Part shown: positions 1 through 8,747 of the stretch, one piece after another
How the letters are laid out: each line of letters starts with the position of its first letter
How positions within the stretch are numbered: the first letter of the stretch is position 1
NCBI RefSeq assembly: GCF_000737845.1
Contig: NZ_ATLK01000001.1
Location: 1,178,001-1,242,000 of the forward strand
Source of the DNA: Bifidobacterium bombi DSM 19703
Lineage (GTDB): Bacteria > Actinomycetota > Actinomycetes > Actinomycetales > Bifidobacteriaceae
Reading direction: 5' to 3'
DNA: 64,000 nt
The notes under the pieces: model-generated
Told to the model about the DNA's origin: nothing
Database searches by the model: none
The model's input: only the letters and a program-made list of their open reading frames with translations
Translations under genes and position numbers: made by a program

Positions 1-1079
1 GTCGAACCCATACCACCGGTTATGTAAAGTTTATGATCGACGATGCTGCGCCAAAGCGCCCGTACGGCATTCCCCAGTTCGTCATCTTGCGTAAGACGGG
101 CGATGTCAGCGATGCCGGAATATAGATAACCTGCACGTACCGCGTGACCTACGGCTTCATTCTGCGTGGCCACCGGCCTGTGCGCCTGATAATAGGCATA
201 AGGCTCAGGCCAATCCTTGTTAGGTTCGTATGGGACGCCGTCAAATGCCGCCCGCTTGCGATCCTCCTGTTCAAAATACAAGGGGGCGCTTCCTCGTTGG
301 TGTATGAAATACGAGGCCAGCTTCAAATAACGCGGCTCACCGGTTACCTCATAAAGTCGAGCTAAGCCCATTTCAGCGATCTCATGTCCAGGATACCCAT
401 GAATCCGTCCCGGCTCAGTCCCGAAGACGGACCCCACATAATCAGCGAAGCGTTCGGCTGCACGCAGCAGCTTGTCTTTACCGGTTCCCTCATAATATGC
501 AACGGCGCCTTCAATAAGGTGCCCCATGCAATACAACTCGTGATGGTCCTTCAGATTAGTGAAGTGCCGGTCCATTCCACCCAGGATGTAGAACGTATCG
601 AGGTACCCGTTGGGCAGCTGTGCGGCGCAAACCACGTCTATTGCTGTATCCGCAGTAGCTTCCAGCTGCGCATCAGGGTGGTGCGCCAACGAATAACCGA
701 CAGCCTCGATCCACTTCGAGAAATCGGTGTCTTGAAAAACAAAACCGTAGAACCGATCGGGATCGGGGTTTTTCGGATCATCAGGAAGCACATCGAAGCC
801 ACGGTCCGTATACCTAGGGGCCTCGAACCGGCCGCCATTACCCTCGACCTCACTGCGCCGCTGGTTCAGTCTTGCGGCTGCTCGGAAGTTGTGCATGCAA
901 TAGCTCGGATCGGCACCAGGAACCTGGTCGTTGAGGACACGCCACTGATACGGTAGCACGACAGATCTCACCAGCTCCTGCTCCGCAGACCAGAACCGTC
1001 CAGTGACCGATGCCGAACAAATATCAATCGGATGACTTGTGACCGGCCCACGATGTCCACTTACAGCTTCTTTGCCCAT
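1..1079 (-). CDS. GH127 beta-L-arabinofuranosidase, 5' part, runs off the left edge
   Basis: The reverse frame is open from an ATG at 1079 to the window edge, giving about 359 N-terminal residues. The translation contains VLPYQWRVLND near the start, then PNGYLDTFY, HELYCMGHLIEGAVAYYEGTG, EIAEMGLARLYEVTG and, at the edge, LYITGGMGS. These are hallmarks of the DUF1680/GH127 family, which releases beta-L-arabinofuranose from plant hydroxyproline-rich glycans. No signal peptide is visible, so a cytoplasmic enzyme acting on imported short sugars is likely. The Shine-Dalgarno GGAGG lies about 10 bases upstream. A LacI-type gene sits just upstream on the same strand and a perfect palindrome lies 25 bases before the start. 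The catalytic cysteines expected near the C-terminus lie outside the window. Confidence 0.85.
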   Translation of the reverse strand, partial: MGKEAVSGHRGPVTSHPIDICSASVTGRFWSAEQELVRSVVLPYQWRVLNDQVPGADPSYCMHNFRAAARLNQRRSEVEGNGGRFEAPRYTDRGFDVLPDDPKNPDPDRFYGFVFQDTDFSKWIEAVGYSLAHHPDAQLEATADTAIDVVCAAQLPNGYLDTFYILGGMDRHFTNLKDHHELYCMGHLIEGAVAYYEGTGKDKLLRAAERFADYVGSVFGTEPGRIHGYPGHEIAEMGLARLYEVTGEPRYLKLASYFIHQRGSAPLYFEQEDRKRAAFDGVPYEPNKDWPEPYAYYQAHRPVATQNEAVGHAVRAGYLYSGIADIARLTQDDELGNAVRALWRSIVDHKLYITGGMGS

Positions 1080-1104
1080 GTGAGGAATGCCTCCGGATTC
1101 AGAT

Positions 1105-1118
1105 TTCTAACGTTAGAA
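1105..1118. promoter_or_regulatory. LacI-type operator palindrome
   Basis: TTCTAACGTTAGAA is a perfect 14-base palindrome with the central CG typical of LacI-family operators. It lies between the lacI-type gene and the GH127 gene, 25 bases upstream of the latter's ATG, where it could cover the -10 region or the transcription start. The regulator assignment is inferred from adjacency. Confidence 0.6.
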
Positions 1119-1169
1119 TAATACAATATCCGAATTACATTCAAATATGAGCCGCATTTGCAACCAGAA

Positions 1170-2291
1170 TCAATTGCGCGACACCGGGCCAAGGGAACGA
1201 CGCTGCATGATTTCGCACGAAATCAGACCGGCTCCGTGCGCCGATTCCTGGAACGAAGTCTGCCCAGTGACGCCAAGCAGACGAAGCACCTCCTGCATGG
1301 CCGCCGCACCCAAGCGATCAAAATCAGGCCGCACCGTCGTCAACGGCGGCATCATGTTGTCCATGCCTGCCATATCATCGAAGCCAACGACGCTCACATC
1401 TTGAGGGACCCGTAACCCGTGCTCACGCAACGTCCGATATACGCCGACGGCCTGTGCGTCGTTGGCGGTGATGACGGCGGTGGGACGATTCTGCCCCGAC
1501 TGCCCCAATCGTTCCAGCTCCCGGTTCATCAGCGAATACGCCTCACCGGCCTCCCAAGATCGCGCCTGTATTATCCGGGTATCGATGGAATGCAATGCAG
1601 AGACCTTTCGCCAGGCGGCCAAGCGCGTCACCGCATCACGCCACTGAACCGGCCCTGCAAGGTACCACACCGATCGGTGTCCGAATTTGGCGACCAACTC
1701 GGCCACTCGCTCCATGGCACCCCATTGGTCGAGGCCAACGATGGCCGTACGCTGGCGATCCTCATCGCTCATCATCCTTCCGGCCTGCCCCATGCCCAAT
1801 TGCCCGTGCGTGGAGGTGACCAACACGCGAGGCTCGCTCAACCTCGCCTTGCAAGCCGCGGAAAACATGACATCGGTAGGTGCCAGCATCACGAAAGCAT
1901 CTACGTTCTGGTCTTCGAAGGTGCGGCACAATTCCTCGAACTCACCCTGTGTACAAAGGGCCTCATGGATGAGCGACACGGTCACGAAAAGACCATGTCT
2001 CCGCGCGAGCTCCTCGATGGAAGCCAGAGTCGAAACCGGTCCGAAGAAATGCTGTCCTCCTGCAATCAGTCCGATGGTGTGGGATCGCTTTGAAGCCAAT
2101 GTCCTAGCGGAATTGCTCGGCCGGTAGCCCAGATCGTCGATAACCTGCTGGACTCGCGCACGGGTGGACGCGGATACATGCGGCGAATCGTTGATGACGC
2201 GGGAAACCGTCTGATGACTGACACCGGCCAGCTTCGCCACCTCGAACATCGAGGGAGACCTGTCGGCCTTATGACTCGCATCGATGCCCAT
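1170..2291 (-). CDS. LacI family transcriptional regulator
   Basis: A 373-residue repressor. The N-terminal helix-turn-helix reads MFEVAKLAGVSHQTVSRVIN (about residues 15-34), followed by the hinge helix region RPSNSARTLASKRSHTIGLI. The periplasmic-binding-like effector domain ends with VVGFDDMAGMDNMMPPLTTV, the usual LacI/GalR C-terminal signature. The ATG at 2291 was chosen because AGGAGG lies 4 bases before it; the frame is open 10 codons further upstream without a better signal. The gene lies immediately upstream of the GH127 gene in the same orientation, so it probably senses an arabinose-containing sugar and controls arabinoside use. The length is slightly above the family average of about 340. 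Confidence 0.9.
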   Translation of the reverse strand: MGIDASHKADRSPSMFEVAKLAGVSHQTVSRVINDSPHVSASTRARVQQVIDDLGYRPSNSARTLASKRSHTIGLIAGGQHFFGPVSTLASIEELARRHGLFVTVSLIHEALCTQGEFEELCRTFEDQNVDAFVMLAPTDVMFSAACKARLSEPRVLVTSTHGQLGMGQAGRMMSDEDRQRTAIVGLDQWGAMERVAELVAKFGHRSVWYLAGPVQWRDAVTRLAAWRKVSALHSIDTRIIQARSWEAGEAYSLMNRELERLGQSGQNRPTAVITANDAQAVGVYRTLREHGLRVPQDVSVVGFDDMAGMDNMMPPLTTVRPDFDRLGAAAMQEVLRLLGVTGQTSFQESAHGAGLISCEIMQRRSLGPVSRN

Positions 2292-2408
2292 GCCGCCTCC
2301 TGTCGTTTCGCACGTCAGCACATACTCACATATTACTATCCCAAGAACAAACCCCGGCCGGACTCCAACGATCCCTCCACCGGAATAACCGGAATATGCC
2401 GCGGAACG

Positions 2409-2827
2409 CTAGGCATACACATCAAGGACACCGGCATCACCACCGGCATCCAAAATACGCTGATGCCGTTTCTTCACTTCTCCGACGACGAATTCGCGAT
2501 ATGCCTGTGCGATTTCGGGGTCAAGCCCTGCATCGATTGCCACACGACGCTGGCGCGCCGCCTGCTGCGCCTCCCTCTCGGCATCCTCGGGCGCAAAACC
2601 GGAAGACGCCTTGAGCCGCCCCACCTCGCGGTCGTTTTGAAGCGTTCCGCCAGCAATGACGTTATGGCTGTATCGATATTGTCTATCGTTCGGCGCAATT
2701 CCTTGATGCGCCGAACACTGCCGGCCACTTCGGGGTTCGCTGCGGCCAAGGCGTCATCAATCGTCGTATCGCGCCATCGAACGGACCCCACTCCGTCCGC
2801 CACACCGACTTTACCGTTCTCGCTCAT
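2409..2827 (-). pseudogene. chorismate mutase (AroQ type), interrupted by a one-base frameshift
   Basis: The first frame (ATG at 2827) encodes VRRIKELRRTIDNIDTAITS-LLAERFKTT, the first helix of an AroQ-type chorismate mutase. It then leaves the family sequence and would end at 2474. The second half, GRLKASSGFAPEDAEREAQQ and GLDPEIAQAYREFVVGEV-KKRHQRI, is in another frame ending at 2409. One extra base near 2626-2632 would restore FKTTREVGRLKA and a protein of about 138 residues. The enzyme converts chorismate to prephenate for Phe and Tyr synthesis. It starts 7 bases after rho and has a Shine-Dalgarno AAGGA, so it is the second gene of a rho operon. As given the enzyme should be inactive; a sequencing error is an equally simple explanation. 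Confidence 0.8.
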
Positions 2828-2834
2828 GGAATCC

Positions 2835-4970
2835 TTAATTCTGCTGTTGAATCAAACTTTTAAGGAAATCACGGTTGGTGGCCGTCTTCTTCATCCGCGG
2901 AACGATGGTCTGATAGGCCTGCTCGGGTTCCATGCCGCCGAGCAGACGGCGCAGACGGTAGATGACGGCGAGTTCGTCCGGCGCCGTGATGAGCTCCTCA
3001 CGCCTCGTGCCCGAAGCGTTCATGTCTATGGCCGGGAAAAGACGCTTGTCGGCCAATTCTCGGGAAAGACGTAGCTCCATGTTGCCGGTCCCCTTGAACT
3101 CCTCGAATATGACCTCATCCATCTTGGATCCGGTTTCCACCAAAGCTGAAGCGATGATGGTCAACGACCCGCCGTTCTCGATGTTGCGCGCGGCACCAAA
3201 GAATTTCTTGGGCGGATAGAGAGCCTGGGCATCGACGCCACCCGAAAGGATACGACCCGAGGCCGGGGCGGCGATATTGTATGCCCTTGCGAGGCGGGTC
3301 ATGGAATCGAGCAGCACGACGACATCCTGACCAAGCTCGACTAGCCTCTTCGCCCGCTCTATGGCCAGTTCCGCAACGGTGGTGTGGTCGGAGGCTGGAC
3401 GGTCGAAGGTCGAGGAAATAACCTCCCCTTGCACCGTGCGCTCCATATCCGTCACTTCCTCGGGCCTTTCATCCACAAGCACCACCATGAGATGCACCTC
3501 TGGATTATTGGTCGTTATGGAGTTCGCGATGTTCTGCAACGTGATCGTCTTGCCCGCCTTGGGTGGAGAGACGATCAATCCTCGCTGCCCTTTGCCGATG
3601 GGCGCCACCAGATCCACCAAACGACCGATGATATTACCGGAGACCGTTTCCTGTTTGAGGCGTTCCTGTGGGTACAGCGGGGTGAGTTTGGAGAAGTTGG
3701 GCCTGTCGCCCACCTCATCGAACGCGACGCCATTGATCGTCTCGATGGATTGCAAAGGCACGAACTTCTGACGCTGGTTACGCCTGTCGCCTTCATGCAC
3801 CGGGCGGATGAACCCATGCACCGCATCACCTTTGCGCAATCCATACTTGCGAATCTGACCCATCGAGACATAAATGTCATTTGCACCAGGCAGGTAGCCC
3901 GAGGTACGAATGAAAGCGTACGAATCAAGCACATCGACTATGCCCGCTACAGGCACCAGGTTCGCTTCGTCTCTTCTGGCACCACGGCGCACCGGCGCTG
4001 GTTCGACGCCCTCTTCCGCGCGATAATCATGATTGCCATGCGCACGGCTGTTACGATCGTCATACTCGACATCGGACTCATCTTCGCGCTCAGGTATCCT
4101 GCGTTGGCGTGTCCTTCCGCGATCAGAATCATTACGAGCGTAACGCTCCTCGCGCATGCGCCCACGACGGACGGAAAGCGACGGCTGCACTTCGACCGAC
4201 CCATTGCCTTCTTCAGCTACGGGAAGCGTGGCTAAGATATCGTCTAAATTACGCACTTGACCCTCATCGTGCGCACTACCGCTGTTTGCACGAACGTTTT
4301 GATTGAGCGGATGACGGCGGAACTTGCGCTCCGACGAATCTTCATCATGGTTACGACGGCGTGGCGAATCCAACCCAAGATCCTCCAACAGATTCATTCC
4401 ACCTGCGCGGCGGCCCCGAGACAGGGAACGCCCACGCACAGGCGCCCTTCTTACAGCGCTCTTTTTGCCTTCGTCGTCAGACGAGCCCGCGTCAGCGTCG
4501 GGCAAGCCGACCTCGTGTCCGATCCTGGAATCCGACCCTTTAAGATGAGTAGCATTTTCCTGCTCCTGTACTGGCAACTCACCCTGCTCTGGCATGTCAC
4601 CATCCTGCGCCGCATCACCTCCGGCAACGCGCGTCGTTCCGGCCACGCCACGTGTGGAGTCATCCTCCGCATGGTCGCCGTTATCCATCTCAAACGGACT
4701 TGAGGATTCCTTGGCGCCAGACTCAACATCATCCGACACCCCACCGGACTTCTTTCCGGTGGGCACAGCTGAACTAGCCGTTGTCTGTTTTTCAGCCACG
4801 GGTGCCCCCGCGCTAACACCTTCGGGAGCTTGACCGCCGGAGCGGGCTGCTTGCAGTGTGGCTATCAATTCCGGCTTACGCATCGTCGACGTGCCGCGAA
4901 GACCCATCTGCTTAGCTAGCTGCTTCAACTCAGACAGCTTCATATCTTTAATATCTTGGCTTATTGCCAC
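2835..4970 (-). CDS. rho: transcription termination factor Rho
   Basis: Hexameric RNA helicase that ends transcription. The N-terminal Rho_N helical domain (MKLSELKQLAKQMGLRG) is followed by about 280 residues of charged, disordered Arg/Asp/Ser-rich insert, typical of high-G+C actinobacterial Rho. The cold-shock-like RNA-binding domain starts at VAGIVDVLDSYAFIRTSGY near residue 338. The P-loop is SPPKAGKT near residue 466, and the Walker B region is VVVLLDSMTRLARAYN near residue 548. The C-terminus is complete. I prefer the GTG at 4970, which has AAGGAAAGG 7 bases upstream; an in-frame ATG at 5000 has a poorer site. The chorismate mutase remnant follows after 7 bases. Confidence 0.95.
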   Translation of the reverse strand: MAISQDIKDMKLSELKQLAKQMGLRGTSTMRKPELIATLQAARSGGQAPEGVSAGAPVAEKQTTASSAVPTGKKSGGVSDDVESGAKESSSPFEMDNGDHAEDDSTRGVAGTTRVAGGDAAQDGDMPEQGELPVQEQENATHLKGSDSRIGHEVGLPDADAGSSDDEGKKSAVRRAPVRGRSLSRGRRAGGMNLLEDLGLDSPRRRNHDEDSSERKFRRHPLNQNVRANSGSAHDEGQVRNLDDILATLPVAEEGNGSVEVQPSLSVRRGRMREERYARNDSDRGRTRQRRIPEREDESDVEYDDRNSRAHGNHDYRAEEGVEPAPVRRGARRDEANLVPVAGIVDVLDSYAFIRTSGYLPGANDIYVSMGQIRKYGLRKGDAVHGFIRPVHEGDRRNQRQKFVPLQSIETINGVAFDEVGDRPNFSKLTPLYPQERLKQETVSGNIIGRLVDLVAPIGKGQRGLIVSPPKAGKTITLQNIANSITTNNPEVHLMVVLVDERPEEVTDMERTVQGEVISSTFDRPASDHTTVAELAIERAKRLVELGQDVVVLLDSMTRLARAYNIAAPASGRILSGGVDAQALYPPKKFFGAARNIENGGSLTIIASALVETGSKMDEVIFEEFKGTGNMELRLSRELADKRLFPAIDMNASGTRREELITAPDELAVIYRLRRLLGGMEPEQAYQTIVPRMKKTATNRDFLKSLIQQQN

Positions 4971-5320
4971 TAGTATGCCTTTCCTTGACTCTTCACGCAT
5001 TAACCGCCCAAGAGCTTTATGAAAAAGATGCGGTATCCATACCGCGACTAAACGTTCACCTCTTAATCAAGGATTTGAACTTCGTATTATGGTACAGCAC
5101 ATCTCGGACCTGAACACCATCGGCGTGGCGTTTCAATCAATACGCTTATTGCATCATTGTATGCCGCCATGAACAACCATGACTTCACCGATTAGGATTC
5201 ACTGTCCGCAGGATGCCATTCTCAAACCCTTTCAGGCTCTGGGCCAGCAAACCGATACACCGATCCTCATGATTTACGACAAAACATCAACCGTCCAAAA
5301 ATCAACAGTACGACCATGAA
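4971..5320 (-). other. rho upstream region, no gene seen
   Basis: This non-coding stretch separates rho from the next gene upstream, both on the minus strand. It is more A+T-rich than the flanking genes around 5060-5100, where a minus-strand CATAAT could serve as a -10 for rho with a leader of roughly 100 bases. No open frame has a recognisable product and I see no riboswitch. Confidence 0.4.
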
Positions 5321-5355
5321 AAGGCGGTGCGCGCCGAGAGGGAGCACACCGCCTT
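5321..5355 (-). terminator. hairpin terminator after the flavin oxidoreductase gene
   Basis: Arms AAGGCGGTG (5321-5329) and CACCGCCTT (5347-5355) are perfectly complementary. Read on the minus strand the stem is followed by TTTT. It lies 25 bases beyond the stop codon of the gene at 5381. Confidence 0.65.
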
Positions 5356-5380
5356 CAACCATAAAATCATCGGGAATTCA

Positions 5381-7030
5381 TCACGCGGACTTTTCCTCAT
5401 GATAGGATTTCTCAGTGTTCACAGACCATACGTTCTTCTTATCCTTGCGACCTGACTTGATATTGTCCACCGCTTCAATGGCGGTCGCCATGGAATGGTC
5501 TTGGTTGTTGTAACGATGCTGTCCGTTGCGGCCAACGCAAAACAGATTGCCGAAAGTATCAAGGTAATTGATCAGCTCAGGCATCTGGTCATAGGTGTCG
5601 AAGTAAGCGGGATACGCCTTCTTCACCTTCTCGCAGTGCGAATCGCGGACATCAGAAGCTCCGTTGATGACGCGCATTCGCGTGAGTTCCTTGATGGCGA
5701 AAGCTATGTGCTCCTCATCGCTCATGTTCCAGAACTCGTCGCCTTCCTTGCAGAAGTACTCCAGACCCACCCATACAGTGCCATCGGGGTTCTCCACCAT
5801 GTAAGGGCTCCAGTTGTTGAATATCTGAAGCCGGCCTACCTTGTAGCCCGGATCCTGCACATAGATCCAGCAATCCGGAACAATCTGAGGATTCCCCAGC
5901 GTACGGATGTTCGTCTTGTTCTTGAGACGCAAATGATCCACCAACAGCCCTACGGTCACGAAATCACGATAAGGCAATCCATTAGCCACCCGCACCATCT
6001 CAGCAGGAACCGGTTTCGTGGCTTTGGAGTGTCCGGACTGCTTGGAAGGCGCGTCAATCGCGTTGATGAGATCCTTAAGAGGCATAGAACTGATGAATTC
6101 ATCGGCGGCGAGTTCCGTACGTCCGCCCTGCGCGTCTTCGAACACGACCGAGGTTACAGCCCCGTCCTCACCCTGACGCAACTCGACCACATTCGCATCG
6201 GTAAGCACCTTAACGCCGCCTTCGACGCACTGCTTTTCGACCGTCTCCCACAGCTGCCCCGGCCCAAGCTTGGGATACCAGAACTCTTCAATCAGACTCG
6301 TCTCAACCTGGCTCGAATCGCGTTTCTTAGGCAGCATCTTCTGTATGGCGTTCTTCAGCACGCTCATCACGCTCAATCCACGCACGCGCTGCGCGCCCCA
6401 ATCAGCACTGATCTCACTGGGATGACGCCCCCATAACTTCTCCGTGTATCCTTCGAAGAACATGGAATAAAGCTGACGGCCGAAGCGATTGATGTAGAAA
6501 TTCTCCAAATTGTCTTCCGGCAGCTTGACAAACATGGATTTAAGATAGCTGAAACCGGCCTTCAACGTAAGTTTGAAGCCCAATGCCTTGAACAACGAAG
6601 GAGACAGGCTTATGGGGTAATCGAAGAATCGCCTGTTCCAATAAATCCGCGAAACCCTGTGACGCTTAAGCATCACGGCATCGGTTTGTTCCGGGTCAGG
6701 TCCGCCCGGCTCCAGATCATGGTGACGGCCCAGCTTCTTGTCATCATAGGAAGGAGCTCCTTGCAACGGGAGGATGTTCTTCCACCAGTCCATGATCCGA
6801 TCGTCCTTCGAAAAGAACCGATGGCCTCCGATATCCATTCGATTGCCGTTATGCTTGACGGTGCGCGAAATGCCACCGAACTCCTTGGACGCCTCCAAAA
6901 CCGTCACGTCGAAGCGACCATCGGGTCCGCAACCGCCGTCCTTGGCGAGTTCCCAAGCCGCGGTCAGGCCAGCCGGGCCACCACCGATGATTACGACTGT
7001 TTCCTTGCCGGTGTTTCCTGCATCGACCAT
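5381..7030 (-). CDS. FAD-dependent oxidoreductase, UDP-galactopyranose-mutase-like
   Basis: A protein of about 549 residues with an N-terminal dinucleotide-binding fold, [19 protein letters not shown], then EFGGISRTV and [10 protein letters not shown], typical of the protoporphyrinogen oxidase/amine oxidase/UGM superfamily. The C-terminal half carries [20 protein letters not shown], the family's FAD-binding end. AGGAGG lies 5 bases before the ATG at 7030, with a GTG codon directly upstream. Homologues of this subtype are often found with polysaccharide or lipid-linked sugar genes, so a role in cell-envelope glycan synthesis is plausible but unproven. A second, canonical UDP-galactopyranose mutase lies at 32803-34089, so this copy probably has a different substrate. 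The gene stands alone, with its own terminator. Confidence 0.7.
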   Translation of the reverse strand: MVDAGNTGKETVVIIGGGPAGLTAAWELAKDGGCGPDGRFDVTVLEASKEFGGISRTVKHNGNRMDIGGHRFFSKDDRIMDWWKNILPLQGAPSYDDKKLGRHHDLEPGGPDPEQTDAVMLKRHRVSRIYWNRRFFDYPISLSPSLFKALGFKLTLKAGFSYLKSMFVKLPEDNLENFYINRFGRQLYSMFFEGYTEKLWGRHPSEISADWGAQRVRGLSVMSVLKNAIQKMLPKKRDSSQVETSLIEEFWYPKLGPGQLWETVEKQCVEGGVKVLTDANVVELRQGEDGAVTSVVFEDAQGGRTELAADEFISSMPLKDLINAIDAPSKQSGHSKATKPVPAEMVRVANGLPYRDFVTVGLLVDHLRLKNKTNIRTLGNPQIVPDCWIYVQDPGYKVGRLQIFNNWSPYMVENPDGTVWVGLEYFCKEGDEFWNMSDEEHIAFAIKELTRMRVINGASDVRDSHCEKVKKAYPAYFDTYDQMPELINYLDTFGNLFCVGRNGQHRYNNQDHSMATAIEAVDNIKSGRKDKKNVWSVNTEKSYHEEKSA

Positions 7031-7210
7031 CACAACCTCCTAAAAACCGAACAGCATCACACTACACGAATGCATGTCCTACCATGAAACCCATGCAGGC
7101 TCCTTCCCAACGCAAAACACAACCAAAGTCGTGCCCATACATTGTGGAACGACGTCTCCCGCTTGAAGCATAATCGGACATGACACCTCTGGGCTCAATC
7201 CAGCCGTACA

Positions 7211-7534
7211 TCACTTAATATCGTCCAACGATTCGGGAATGTCTATATCGGTCTTTTGAACCTCCTCGACGTTGACGTCCTTGAATGTCACGATCCGAAC
7301 GTTCTTGACAAAGCGCGACGATCGATACACATCCCACACCCAGGCATCAGTCAGCTGAACATCGAAGTAGACGTCCTGTCCTGCGGAACGGACGTTGAAA
7401 TCGACCTTATTCGCGAGATAAAAACGGCGTTCGGTCTCCACCACATAGGTAAACAGCTTGATGACATCACGATATTCCCTGTAAAGGGCCAATTCGGCAT
7501 CCGTCTCATAATTGTCGAGATCTTCAGCGCTCAA
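7211..7534 (-). CDS. DUF2469 family protein, TTG start
   Basis: A 107-residue acidic protein with the hallmarks of actinobacterial DUF2469: SAEDLDNYETDAELALYREY, FTYVVETERRFYLANKVDFNV, DAWVWDVYRSSRFVKNV and IVTFKDVNVEEV. Its function is unknown to me. No ATG fits the family N-terminus. A TTG at 7534 with a perfect AAGGAGG 5 bases upstream gives the expected start, LSAEDL. It overlaps the last 11 bases of the upstream acetyltransferase gene, so the two are very likely translationally coupled in one operon. The family is usually small and stand-alone, and this copy appears intact. Confidence 0.88.
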   Translation of the reverse strand: MSAEDLDNYETDAELALYREYRDVIKLFTYVVETERRFYLANKVDFNVRSAGQDVYFDVQLTDAWVWDVYRSSRFVKNVRIVTFKDVNVEEVQKTDIDIPESLDDIK

Positions 7535-8531
7535 CGCTGCCTCCTTCACCCATGCGGCCGGGCCTATCGGCATCGGCGTCGACTGACTTCACGACGGACG
7601 AATCACGCCCATCGCCACGTCGACCATCCGCACTGCGGCCAAGATTGCGCCACCACGCCTTCTTCGACTTCTTGGCATGGTTCGAGGAATATGGCCATTG
7701 CGCCGAATCCTCGGAATCCTTCGTGCCGTGTTGGGCGATTTCCATGGAATGCTCATGCGCCGCCATGACCTCCTGCACGCCGGGATTGTCGGCTATGACG
7801 TGCATACCGAAAGCGTCAAGTGATGCAATCGGATCATACTCGTCCGCCAAGGTGTCCATGACAACAAGATCTTGGTACTTGCCTGCGGATGCGTTCCAGA
7901 GCGAATCGCGGGAAGTACCGGAAGGCACAAAGCCGAGCGATTGGTACACCGAAAGGGAACGGGTGTTCGTTTCCGGCACCGCCACCCAAATGCGGTGCAT
8001 CGCCAGCCCCGCCGGTTCCGCAGCGAAGGCATAGGTCATGACCCTGGGCATGGTGTCCCGCGAATAACCACGACCGCGATAATCCTTGCCGAGCAGCATC
8101 TGGATGCGCGCCGAGCGGGCCCAACCATCGATATCGATCAGAAACACCATGCCGATAACATTGTCCGTCGCCATGGCATCCACCTGTCCGTCGGAATCAT
8201 GATCCGCATCAGTAAGCACAGCCCAGGCTATCGTACGGCGGAATTCCGGATCGCCGACACCGGATTCATTCGGCGTACCCCCATTGGACCAAGCCACGGA
8301 ACGCCGCACCCAGGTGTGCACGATGGCCCGTTCTGCCTTCTCCTCTTTTCCGGTGATTCCCGAAGCATTGTAATAAGCCTGCAACGTGTCAAGCCTGGTG
8401 AGGTCGTCAAGAGTGGCAGGACGAAGATGAACCATCTCGCCTCGGATTTCGGGGATGTTCAAACGATCCGGGAGTGTGCGTGAAGCCTGAGAATCGGGAG
8501 AATCAGGTGATTTCTCGTCGTTATCTGACAT
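7524..8531 (-). CDS. GNAT family N-acetyltransferase (RimJ/RimL-like)
   Basis: A protein of about 335 residues. A GNAT domain starts at EMVHLRPATLDDLTRLDTL, has the acetyl-CoA-binding region MLLGKDYRGRGYSRDTMPRV and the beta-bulge segment RIWVAVPETNTRSLSVYQSL, and ends near residue 220. The remaining 110 residues (KKSKKAWWRNLGRS and an Arg/Asp/Gly-rich tail) look disordered and are unusual for the family. The start at 8531 is preceded by AAGGGG; the open frame extends 38 codons upstream without a site. The substrate is unknown, but the RimL type commonly acetylates protein N-termini or small amines. It is translationally coupled to the DUF2469 gene. Confidence 0.8.
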   Translation of the reverse strand: MSDNDEKSPDSPDSQASRTLPDRLNIPEIRGEMVHLRPATLDDLTRLDTLQAYYNASGITGKEEKAERAIVHTWVRRSVAWSNGGTPNESGVGDPEFRRTIAWAVLTDADHDSDGQVDAMATDNVIGMVFLIDIDGWARSARIQMLLGKDYRGRGYSRDTMPRVMTYAFAAEPAGLAMHRIWVAVPETNTRSLSVYQSLGFVPSGTSRDSLWNASAGKYQDLVVMDTLADEYDPIASLDAFGMHVIADNPGVQEVMAAHEHSMEIAQHGTKDSEDSAQWPYSSNHAKKSKKAWWRNLGRSADGRRGDGRDSSVVKSVDADADRPGRMGEGGSVER

Positions 8532-8652
8532 TGGTTGAAGCCCCTTGTTGTGCTTTGCATCTGCATACAAGAATACTGTGCTCGCATGACTATTATCCAC
8601 AGGCGCCGGGTGCGATCGGCCCCGTTCGTCGCAGCGGCATTGCAAAGAACAA

Positions 8653-8692
8653 GCGCTGCCGTCCCCATGCGAACTGCACGGGATGGCAGCGC
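8653..8692 (-). terminator. gatCAB operon terminator
   Basis: Arms GCGCTGCCGTCCC (8653-8665) and GGGATGGCAGCGC (8680-8692) pair over 13 bases with one G-T. On the minus strand the stem is followed by the T-rich TTGTTCTTT. It lies 56 bases beyond the gatB stop. Confidence 0.75.
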
Positions 8693-8747
8693 CTCGGAAT
8701 GCGTCGGCAACGGCCTGAGAGCTCCATCAGATCAGGCCGCGCCGGAA

